Source of the DNA: Periconia sp. R9002
Taxonomy: Eukaryota > Ascomycota > Dothideomycetes > Pleosporales > Periconiaceae
NCBI GenBank assembly: GCA_023627715.1
Contig: JAMAHW010000053.1
Coordinates: 62,001-126,000, forward strand
DNA: 64,000 nucleotides
Direction of reading: 5' to 3'
The notes under the pieces: model-generated
Told to the model about the DNA's origin: nothing
What the model saw: the letters and a program-made list of their open reading frames with translations, nothing else
Database searches by the model: none
In this document: positions 36,454 through 46,264 of the stretch, piece by piece
Layout of the letters: each line of letters begins with the position of its first letter
Numbering within the stretch: the stretch's first letter is position 1
Program-made: the position numbers and the translations under genes

Positions 36454-37591
36454 GAGTTTGGGTCATGGTGCCCGCTGTATGATATGATGTTGCATGAAAT
36501 GAATTTCATTGGCGAGTATGTAGATGGTTTCTACTACCACTACAAATGTTGTATATGTCTGATATGAGCGTTTTTGTAGGGCATGATTATGTTATGGTTT
36601 TTCTATGGTGTAGGCCTAGGCCAAGAAAAATAATGAATTAAAAAAACACTTCCAGTCACCTATCCCAGCAGTAAGTGTAGACCCCCTGATTCCCGCAAGC
36701 CATAATAACACAAAAAAGATCTTACATACCATCCAGATAATAACTACCAAAGATTCTCACCGAGCAAGGCTCGCATTCCTCATCCATCCATCCATCCATC
36801 ATCAGCCCGCCAACCGCATTCCCTCTGTAAACCTCGACCATGTCTCACCCTTCTCTAACCAGCCCGTCATTAGAAACATCATCACCGCGATGCCGCTAAA
36901 ATACTGCCACAATATGCTTGGTGTGCTTAATTTAACCCCCTCGCGCAAATACGTACCTCCAAGATGGAGGCGGGAACATGTGAGGCTGAGCTGGATCTAA
37001 CCATCCCACCCTGCACGCACGCACGCATGGGAAAGTTAGGACGAGGCTGAAACCGCTTAAACGACCATACGGATATAGTGAGAAAACCTTTTTACGCGCT
37101 GGAAGGCGCTCAGTCATTATTGGTGATTGTCCATCATTGGCGTTTCGTGGCGTTTCGTGGCGTTTTGGGGGTTGTACACGCCGGATGTGGCGTGTGTTTG
37201 AGTGCTGTGTGTGTGGTTTGGGATGTTAGGATCGACAAAGACGGGATGTTGGTGGAGCTGTGGCTAAAAGTAGCTCGTGTTCAAAGGGGCTTGGATGTCG
37301 AAGTCCATATGGGTGAATGGAATAGGGTGTGTAGTTGCTGGGGTTCCATAGATATTGATGTATTACCCCTTTTGTGCTTGCGAGATGGGCTTCAGCAGAC
37401 TGAGGAAACTTATTTAAGTTGAAGTAGTGAACCTTCGCAAATCATCGAAACAACACTTTGACTTGATTCATTTTCCTCGTTCGTTCTCCATTCATACATT
37501 CGTTCCACTAACAATTCTTGATTTTCCTTGTTTGACAACTCCTCCTTCTCTCCAACAACCGCTCTTTAGATCCCTTAACTCTTCACTTATT
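36454..37591. other. Spacer with promoter of the secreted-protein gene
   Basis: No supported gene. An open frame at 37078-37422 (plus) overlaps the promoter of the next gene and has no recognisable domain. A GGCGTTTCGT-type short repeat occurs near 37139-37165. Confidence 0.5.
37411..37418 (+). promoter_or_regulatory. Possible TATA element
   Basis: TATTTAAG lies 181 bases before the start codon of the secreted-protein gene. The position would fit a TATA box with an approximately 150-base 5' UTR. Weak, because such octamers occur by chance in AT-rich spacers. Confidence 0.3.
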
Positions 37592-38553
37592 ATGCATTAC
37601 CCAACCATCCCATCCGTCCTCATCCTGCTCTCTTCTACCCACTATGCTTTAGCCCATCCCGCCGCCGCCGCCGCCGACCCCGTAGCTCTAGCAAGCCGCG
37701 GTGCAAAATTCGACAGGTTCGGGGACCACACGGGGCAGACATCGCGCTGGAACACGGACAAAGACGGGCATTACGTCGAGAGCGCCGACGAATATCGTTA
37801 TGCCAGCGGCGTGAAGTGTTGGACTGATCTCGTACGTCACGTCACAAATCCCCATCTCCTTCATCTCTCTTCCCTCCTCCTCCCCTTTTCATCCCTGAAA
37901 CTCGGGGAAAAAGCAGCCCGTGAATCCCTAACCAAAAAATCCAAAACCATAGATGTCCGTCTACAGCGAACCCGTGGCCGTGACGTGGGAAAAAACCCTC
38001 ACCGAAATCGACTGCGGCGGATCCGCCGCGCCCAGCTGCAACATCCAGCCGCAATCCGTCGCCGTGCAAACGTGCCTGACGCACGCCAACGGCGGGACCG
38101 TCGAGCCCGGGATCGAGGTCGGCATCGGCATGGACCTCGCCGGGTTCGAGGCCAACGCGGGCGCGAAGCTCGGCGGGAGCTACGTCCGCATGGATACGTC
38201 GAGTAGCTGTACGACCATCTCGCATGCGGCGCAGTGTGGGTGGGCGGATGATTTGTGCCATGCGGTTTGGGTGAGTAAGGTTTCGATGCGCGTGCATGGG
38301 TTTGTGAGGAGGAGGTGTTCGAGTTCCAAGGGGGATTATACGGGTATGTTTGTTTCTTGTCATCTCCCCCTCCCCCCCTCCCCTTCCCCGCGGGAAGGGT
38401 TTTTGTTTGAGGGATGGATGGGTTGCTAATCTTTTTGGGGATTTAGCTTGGTCGGCGGATTATGATTATGATGTTCCTACGGATCAGTTGAGGGTCGGCT
38501 GCGATGCTCATTGTACCGATGCGTCCTATCCTGGAGCCACACCTCCTCTCTAG
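37592..38553 (+). CDS. Small secreted cysteine-containing protein, unknown function
   Basis: Exons: 37592-37831, 37953-38343 and 38447-38553. The introns (121 and 103 bp) are GT-AG; 245 aa. A clear signal peptide (MHYPTIPSVLILLSSTHYALA, cut about residue 21) is followed by an Ala/Pro-rich propeptide-like stretch ending in ASR near residue 36, where a Kex2-like cut is possible. The mature part has ten cysteines, an even number suiting disulfides, and Gly-rich segments (EVGIGMDLAGFEANAGAKLGGSY). The last exon adds two cysteines (VGCDAHCTD). No catalytic motif, GPI signal or membrane segment was seen. Candidate roles are cell-surface protein, effector-like or antimicrobial secreted protein; the sequence does not decide between them. 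An upstream in-frame ATG at 37427 would precede the signal peptide and is unlikely. Confidence 0.75.
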
Positions 38554-39720
38554 ACATCTTGATGGCGACGACCAATGGCCCTCTTTTTTTTTTTTTTTTT
38601 GCACGTCTGGAATCAATCCCCAACGCAAAATCTGATTTCTAACGATACTGTATACGGAACCCGGGCGATGAGATAAGTTTCGTTTTTTTTTTCGGCTTCT
38701 TACTAGATAGATGCGTCCACTCGTTTTTTTCTGTTTATATTTAGGATTTTTTTTTTCACTGCCTTTACTTCTATTCTAAGTTGGTTGAACGTATTTTGTG
38801 AGCTAGCCTGCTTCTTACAGAAAAAAAATGGGTTGGTTATGACGAGAAATAGATTTGAAATTTGTTCTGTGTGAATCGGATTCTGTCGTCACAACGCCTA
38901 TTCTGTTTTGCTATGGGGGGGTACCGGTATATGATAGTATTGATGATGCTTTGAATGGGAGATGTAGTGTTCCAATCATAATTTTTTTTGTGAACCATTA
39001 GGAGGTCGTTCCTGCCCACCACCAACAAAAGAAGAGTAAAAAGAAATTAGATATGTATATAGGTATGCTGAGAAGGTTGGAAAGTAACAACCCCGTTCGC
39101 CTAAGTGTCTTGCTATAGTCTAATAAACGTAACGAAATACCGTACAACATATGCGCAGGAATAAAAATTATTCAACGTGACTTACACACCCCTTTTACCT
39201 AATCTGTTCGTCCTTCCACCTCCTTCTAAGGTACTTGGTAACGAAGTGGAGCGGATTTAAGACTTTTTTTTCCTTTACCTCTGTACTGATTCGTTTGTGC
39301 TTGAGTTGGTTTGGTGTTGGTGTAGATAGGTAGGTAGGTAGGTATACTTGCTTTGCTTGCTTGCTTCTGACCTTTCCTCGAAAAATGTTTTTTTTTCTGG
39401 GGGGAGGGATGGGGGGAAGGAGAAGGAGGGGTAAGTTACGACAGTCTACAGTTTACATTCACGTTCACGCAAGTTGGTAGAAGAAGTGTGATTGATTGAA
39501 GATCATTTCATTTCATTTTGATTTTTCATGCCTAGTGCAATGTAGTATATGCCTAAGATACTCATGTGGAAAAAGTAAGAGGGGCCCTTGATGAGGGAAA
39601 GAATGATAAAAAAAAAAGGAGAAACAGGGTATATGTATATACGAAGTAGTTTGCGAAAAAAACAAAAACATCAAACATTCAAAACAGAAACCTCATTTTA
39701 GAAAGCGAGGGATCCAAGGC
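38554..39720. other. Convergent spacer
   Basis: Lies between the 3' ends of the plus-strand secreted-protein gene and the minus-strand glucanase gene, so it is mainly 3' UTR and terminators. It contains several T homopolymers of 8-18 bases and a (GGTA)n run near 39330. No gene is supported. Confidence 0.6.
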
Positions 39721-42060
39721 TCACGGCTGCGCGAAAATCGCCAACGTAGCGCAAAAGTTGGACCGATTGTCAATGTCCTTGACAAGCCCCTTACCACCGG
39801 ACGTAATCATGTTGACCGACGCTTTCGACGAGAGGCCAAAGATGTTGACGTTCTTGGAGTTGCTAATCTCGTTGATGTGCTCCTGGCAATTCTGGCCGTT
39901 GACGCAGTCCTGGGAGTAGTTCTGGAAGAAGCTGTACGTGCCGGCGCCGTAGTTCCAGATGGATTCAGAGTCGACGACGCGGACGGCCCAGGCGGTCTTG
40001 TCGGACTTGGTGGACATGTCCGGGTCGAAGAATTTGGTGTTGGCCTTGAAGGGGGTGAGGGCGTCCGGGTTGGGCTGGTAGTACGGGGTTTCGGTCTGGA
40101 TGGCGCCGTAGAAGATGTCCTTTGCGCCCTGGAACTGGTACTGGTAGAGCTGCGAGTGCTCGGACGCGGTGCCGTAGAACCAGACGGGGCCTTGGGACTC
40201 GACGAGCATGCCGCGGCCGTTGTAGATGTCGATTTGCGCGTGCGAGGCCTGGTCGAGCTCGTGGTCGGCGGTCCAGAGCCACACGTTCTCGAAGTAGCCG
40301 TTGGATTGCTTGGTCACGTGGAGCTGCATGAAGGAGCCGATGCACTGGGTGTTGGCGGGGTGTGTGGCGTTGGGGTTCTTCTCGCAGTTGGAGGCTTGGA
40401 GCTTGGTGCCTTCGTAGCCGCCGACGCGGAAGTGCGTGTCCCAGAGGCCGGCGGCACCAGCCTCAGCGTTGATGTTCCATTCCATGAGGATAGCGCCAGG
40501 GGCAGGGCCTTGGGTGCCGATGATGATGTCGGACATCTCGAAGGCGCCCTTGTCGCCGCTCTTCTCACCGACTTGGAAGACGGGCTTGGGGTTCTCCATG
40601 TCGCCGAATTTGGCGCCCGTGGCGAGGAAGGTGGAATAGATTTCACCAACGATCTTGACGTTCTTGGCGGCGGGGATGGTGATGGTGTCGGAGACGACGT
40701 AGGAACCGTGGTCGACAAAGAGGATCTCGCCGTCTTGAAGACCAGTGATGGCTGTCTTGATGGCCTCGGTGTCGTCCGTCTTGCCGTCACCCTTGGCACC
40801 GGCTGTCTTCAAGCTCTTGAACTTGGCGGCATCGACCGTCTCGTACTGGGGCTTGCTGCGCTGGAAGAAGCCGCCGTCCTTGCCGAGCAGAGAAGCGGGC
40901 TTCTGGGGAGCGCCCTGAGTCTCGCCCTGGACACGTGACTGACCTCCCTCGGTTTTGGCAGCGTGGCCCTGAGCCCAAGAAGCGATGTTCTTGCCACCAG
41001 CGAGGATGGAAGCGCCCTTGAAGTCCTGGATAGCGGTCTTGGAACCAGTGAAGTCGACGTTGTCGATAATGAGGGTGCCGCCAGTCTTGGGGATGCTGTT
41101 CTGGGAGAAGGAAGAGTTGACACCGATGGGGGTGTTAACAAACTTGCTGTCCATGAGGATGACGGATCCGACAGTCTGGTTCTCAGGAGCGTTGGCCATA
41201 TCCAGTCCGACCTTGCAGTTGTTGAATGTGTTGGACTTCAAGGTCCACAGCCAGTTCCAGTTCATGAAGACGCCAACATCACAGTCATTGAATGTCATGT
41301 TGCGAGTGGTGAACTGCTGGCTGCCTAGGAAGGCACCAATAGCACCGCCGTTGAAGACGAGATCAGACATGAAACCACCGGAGCCGTTGTCTTGGAAAAT
41401 ACCCTTCTGTTTGGCACCGGCAGCGCCCTTGGCCATGTTGAAGACGACGTTCTGAATGCTGGTAGCCTGGGAGACTTGCCAGTGAACACCGGCAGCATCG
41501 CCCTTGGCACCGGAGATGTCGATGACCATGTTGCGGATCTGGCGGTAGAAGTTGTTTTGGTTGGTGTACCAGTTGGCGCCGTTGCCGCCCTCAATGTAAG
41601 GGTCGGCATCGATGAGACCCATGCCCTTGAAATCGGGAGTGGCCTTGAGAGTGGGCATCTGAAGGGCGTCTCCAATAAACGAGGTGTAGTAGTACTGAAT
41701 GATGGGCTTGCTGATCATGTAGGTGCCTGGAGGGAAGTAGACGAGGGCGGGCGAGGTGGTGGTGGAATCGCACTTCTCACCACAGCGGCTACCATCCGCG
41801 ATGGCCTTGTTGATGGCGGCCGTGTCATCGGCAGATCCATCACCCACGGCGCCAAAGTCCTTGACGTTGCGGAAGACCTTGTAGCCAGCAGGATCGGGGT
41901 TGAAGGCGGCGGCACCTTGGTGCTTAACGTTGGCTACCCAGTAGCTAGACGCAGCCTTTGCGGGAGTCCCAGCCTGAGCGACCGGCGCAGCAGACGAAGG
42001 GACGACTGAAGAGAAAGTGCTCAGCGCCAATAGCAGCGCGGTGATTCCGGCTGCGACCAT
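39721..42060 (-). CDS. Secreted exo-beta-1,3-glucanase, GH55
   Basis: Extracellular enzyme releasing glucose (or gentiobiose at branches) from beta-1,3-glucans of fungal walls or laminarin. Single exon, 779 aa. The signal peptide covers about residues 1-25. Two tandem right-handed beta-helix domains of the pectate-lyase-3 type are visible. The first starts near residue 60 (NVKDFGAVGDGSADDTAAIN). The second, after a Gly/Gln linker, starts near residue 415 (SLKTAGAKGDGKTDDTEAIK). This duplicated architecture defines GH55. The segment GPVWFYGTASEHSQLYQYQF contains Glu634, the likely catalytic acid by comparison with characterised GH55 enzymes. The family usually has about 750-790 residues, so it appears complete. 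The upstream 450 bases are strongly purine-rich on the plus strand (pyrimidine-rich 5' leader for this gene), typical of highly expressed fungal genes. Confidence 0.93.
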   Translation of the reverse strand: MVAAGITALLLALSTFSSVVPSSAAPVAQAGTPAKAASSYWVANVKHQGAAAFNPDPAGYKVFRNVKDFGAVGDGSADDTAAINKAIADGSRCGEKCDSTTTSPALVYFPPGTYMISKPIIQYYYTSFIGDALQMPTLKATPDFKGMGLIDADPYIEGGNGANWYTNQNNFYRQIRNMVIDISGAKGDAAGVHWQVSQATSIQNVVFNMAKGAAGAKQKGIFQDNGSGGFMSDLVFNGGAIGAFLGSQQFTTRNMTFNDCDVGVFMNWNWLWTLKSNTFNNCKVGLDMANAPENQTVGSVILMDSKFVNTPIGVNSSFSQNSIPKTGGTLIIDNVDFTGSKTAIQDFKGASILAGGKNIASWAQGHAAKTEGGQSRVQGETQGAPQKPASLLGKDGGFFQRSKPQYETVDAAKFKSLKTAGAKGDGKTDDTEAIKTAITGLQDGEILFVDHGSYVVSDTITIPAAKNVKIVGEIYSTFLATGAKFGDMENPKPVFQVGEKSGDKGAFEMSDIIIGTQGPAPGAILMEWNINAEAGAAGLWDTHFRVGGYEGTKLQASNCEKNPNATHPANTQCIGSFMQLHVTKQSNGYFENVWLWTADHELDQASHAQIDIYNGRGMLVESQGPVWFYGTASEHSQLYQYQFQGAKDIFYGAIQTETPYYQPNPDALTPFKANTKFFDPDMSTKSDKTAWAVRVVDSESIWNYGAGTYSFFQNYSQDCVNGQNCQEHINEISNSKNVNIFGLSSKASVNMITSGGKGLVKDIDNRSNFCATLAIFAQP

Positions 42061-43589
42061 GATGGCGGTTGTGTATTGGAAACAGAGAGTGAGAAAGTAG
42101 GGTTGAGGTTGTTGTAGGGAACGTGTAAACTTGGGTTGTCGTCAGTACCGGAAGGACGAGGAAGATTTTTATGCTCCTGTGCTGGTGGTGGTTGCGTTGT
42201 GCGTAAAGAATGCAGCGAGGGACGTGTTGGTGTAGCAACAAGAATAGCGAGCGTTGTGCACGGTACGTATAGATATTTCTTTTGCCAAGTGATGGAGGAG
42301 TATGGAGGACTTCAAGCCCTTGTGCAAGCACAATACAAAGGTACAATGAGTGACGGTAAGAGAAGAATGTTGAATAGAGTTGAATAGAAGGGAAGAGAAG
42401 AGGAAAAAGGTGGGACGAGGGGAAGCACCTAGAAGTAGCTGCGTGAAGGGAGAGGAAGTGAGGGAGAGGGGGGAGGGTGAAGGGCAATATATGTAGGCAG
42501 GTAGGTGTGGGTGAATATGGACGTACCGAACAAGGTTGGCGCCAATGAGTGAAGATGTTTGCTCGGGAGCTTGTTTCACGTTTCTGAGGGCTGGTATGCA
42601 GGTGCGGCTCTGGTTCGTCGGCTTCATTGTGGGCATTATAGCATGGGTATTTTATATCAAGCGCGGCAACGCGGTGGAGGCGCTGGATATGGAAATCATC
42701 AACAACATTATCATCAGCAGCATCATCATTATCCGGCTCGTCAGCGGCGCGGCAGTTTGTGCCATCAGGCAACAAGCCATAATGATGGCCATGGACTTGA
42801 CGGGGCAAAGGTGGTGGTTGCATAGGGAGGAGGCGTGGGCGGTGGTGTTGATGGGCCTAGGTAGGAATGGAATGGAATGCGGGCCAGCAAGGCAGGCGAG
42901 TCTCTCTGGCGAGTGAAACAGTGAAACAGAGCGTCGCAGGGACCCGTGGTTCCATCCAGGTTTGCTAGCGTAGGCGGTAGTGCTGCAATAGGCTGGTGGT
43001 TGGTGATGATTGTTGAATGACAAGTTCAGTCGTGGCGGTTGAAACAGGGACGGCGTTTCATCAGGCCCGGCTGGCCAGTCGAGTTGGCGCCCTGAGTGGC
43101 TTGCCTCGGGACATTAGTTGGTTATTCTCCAGTCCTCGTATCGCACCCCCATGGAAATAATTTTAATTCTCCTACTTCCCTACCTACCTACCGTCTTCGT
43201 ACCGTCCAACTACCGGTAACAGTGCGAATGCTTGCTTGCCTCTAAGCCACTGGTCCAGCCATGCATCTCTTGTTTCGCGGCCACTCGATCCATCAGACGA
43301 CGACGCCGATCCAATCACCCCCCCAAATCTCGCATCGTCTCGTCTCGTCTCGTCTCGTCGCATCCCATCGCCCCGCCGCGCGCTAACCAGCACATCACTC
43401 TTACTAGTCTACGTTACCTACATGCCCATGCTTGCTTGCATTCTATCTATACATCTACCTTAATAAAACATTCAAAATGTGTTTCCTACTCGTGAACCCC
43501 AAATGAGCGTCCATGCATGTCCCTTGCGCTACGAATCGTGGACCAACCAGCAACCCACTGCGATATCAAAAAATGGCAAATTCGTTTTG

Positions 43590-43648
<59 letters not shown>

Positions 43649-43720
43649 TCCAATCAACCCGCAACCCAATTCGATAACAAAAAATGGCAAATTGTTTTTT
43701 TTTTTTTTTTTTTTTTTTTT

Positions 43721-43759
<39 letters not shown>

Positions 43760-46264
43760 CCTCTCACACGCACGCACGCGCTCGCTCTGTCTAGTGTACA
43801 TGTGATGATTCTAGGTATGCATGACCGTTACTCGCTACCAAAGAATGACTTTGAAGCATACATGAACCTACTGCGCCAACCAACCAACTCGGTAAACCCC
43901 GAACACCGTCAACCAAAGACCGTTGCTGTGCGACAAAACAGGTATTCACTGTACATCACGTACGTGTGTGTAACTTGGGGAAAAATGTACCTTCATACAT
44001 ATGCGTAATTCATGCGTCGATGTGGCTGTGTGAACGAGGCGGCCCTTCTACCATGTTCCTTTGCAAAAAAAAGGGCCCACGCAACTCACCAACTGCTTTT
44101 TTCATTATTTGTTTGTTGTAAAATTTGATGTGCCTAGAGTGTTTGATCGACTCCAAAATTGTCGTAAAATGGAAGGTGTTATTTTTAATTGATTGAATAT
44201 TGTGGACGGGCGGGCTTGAGTCAAGACATTGTTGCCACCACTTGTTATTGTCTAGGTATGCGTCCACCGCCACCCATATACCCTTCACGAATTATGAACT
44301 TCGCTGTTCTACTGTTTTTTTGCTGCAGTGTGTGATACACACATACCTACCTGTTCTATGCATACACGCATGTGAATCATTAAGCGCCGCATGCATATCA
44401 TGTTAATACATACGCATACGTCGTCTACATACCTACCTACCTAGGTACTACCTAAACACACGCATGCACATACATACTAGCCTACCTCTCTCCCTCAGTC
44501 ACACTAACCCGCCTCACCCACACTTGCTACCTACATACCTGCCTACAACAACATTACATATACCTGCCCCTTCCGTTTCTTTGCCTTTCCCTCTCATTGT
44601 CGCCTCAGACATGTTTCTCAGGACCATAAAAAAGGAATGTTGCGTGGCCACGTACGTACACTCTACTTTGCAGTCAAAAGTGTGTGTTATTTTGTGTTAC
44701 GTTGGGGAGATACAACAAGAAAGATAATAAGTATGATTGATGTGTACATGTATCTATGTACACTTGAGGTGTTATGGCTACATTTGGAGACTAAAAAATC
44801 TACTCACTTGCCGATCCAAGTATATACTCTACAGCAAGTACATCCCCTTAAACAACTAGATCCGAAATCCAAATCACACCAACACTACACTATCCTTGCT
44901 GAAAAGCTCCATCACTGTTCGTTCATTCGTTCGCTCGCTCGATCGCTCGTCCTCGCGATACTTCCATCCATCCACCCTTTCACAATTACTTCCTACGCTG
45001 CGCTCTGTTGTGCAGTGGCGTAGTCTTACATAATTACTCTCCCCCTTCTCTTTTTTCCACTCTCGGATTGATTTTTACATGTACGTGTGCGGCGGAGGCA
45101 AGAGGGAATAGGCGTAGGATACGGACAATACGTACTACACCACCTACGCCTCGGCCTCGGTCTCGGTCTCCGCACGCGAAAAGGAAATGAGAAAAGGGTA
45201 GGAACGCCGGTTAAGGTACTAAGTGAATGTGTGCATGTGCCATGTGGTGGTGTAGATAGGTAGGTACTAGGTAAAGTCTGTAACACCTGTACTGTAGATG
45301 CGGCTCATGTGCGTGTACACTGTAGTGTATCTAGGTAGGTAGGCAGCATAGCCTCGGCCCCCGTATGCACATGTATGTCCATACATAGCGTGTAGATCGT
45401 CAGTCAGTCAGTCAATCAATTACCGGACATGTAGAGCAAGTGGCAAAGGGAAACACCAAGGAAAGAAAATTCATGCATCCTGCTCCTTTCCTTCCTTTTG
45501 CTTTGTTTGGTCCTCGCATAGAACGTTGAACCGCAATAATTAGATTGTTTTACCGTAGAGGATTGTCCGACAAGCAACAAGAAAGAAGAAAGTCCAATCT
45601 TGTAGCAAAAAGATAAAGAAAAGGAAAGATAGAAGGGCATTTCGAAGGATTTCCGCGTACAAGAGATGGTGAAGGAAGGGAGGAAGGAACATGTTTCGCA
45701 TATCCCCTACCTACCTTCCTTCTTTACATTGCTTTCCCTAAACAGGCAAGCATGGAGGGGAATGCCGTTGAACGTTCAATGCAAGTGTGGCTAGCTGGCT
45801 GTGCTCTACCTAGTTGCATGAGCATGCATCGGAGATTAAATGTGTCGCGCGCGGGGGCTGGCGTAACAGGCAGGCATTGTTACGGACATTGAAGGCGGGG
45901 GATGCGATGGAATGCGAAACGTTACGTTTTGATGGATTTTTGATTAAACGATGGGGGACTGCGCGATCTGCTTAACGAGACAAGCTTTTTTACCCGCCGC
46001 ACGTTTTTGCGTTCGCTGTGCCGATTTTTTGATTATGAGGTGACGAGGTACTAGTCGGAGCGTGCGTAATGTCGGTAGATAAGTACCCAGAAAGATTTGA
46101 GGGCGACCATATCTTTTCTTTTAAAATATCGTCCTCGAGAAGGGGAAAAAAGCACCGGAGAGTGTTTCGCAGCGGTAGAAATCCCAAAATGAGCTGCATG
46201 CATTCGCCGGTAGCAGCGAGCGCTACGACACCATCTTCCACCCGCCCGTATGGCCATCACACGC
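42061..46264. other. 4.2 kb gene-free spacer
   Basis: The glucanase promoter occupies the first part. No gene is supported in the rest. The frame 42536-42916 (plus) has a hydrophobic stretch but arises from CATCAT-type repeats. The region includes a poly-T duplication, a (CTCGT)n run near 43335-43360, and many CATAC/CCTA tracts around 44340-44560. Confidence 0.55.
43544..43753. repeat. Tandem duplication carrying long poly-T tracts
   Basis: A 39-base unit at 43544-43582 recurs at 43655-43693 with four mismatches, a period of 111 bases. Each copy is followed by a T-rich tract: the first by a (TTC)n run and about 32 Ts (43612-43643), the second by 27 Ts, one A and 31 Ts (43695-43753). Homopolymers of this length are error-prone in assembly. 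Confidence 0.85.

Noticed and set aside
39877..40938. 353-codon plus-strand frame opposite the GH55 gene
   Set aside because: Shadow of the high-GC third positions of the glucanase coding strand (Val/Gly/Leu/Glu-rich, no domain).
42536..42916. 126-codon plus-strand frame with an Ile-rich hydrophobic stretch
   Set aside because: The stretch comes from ATCATC-type repeats in the glucanase promoter, not from a membrane protein.
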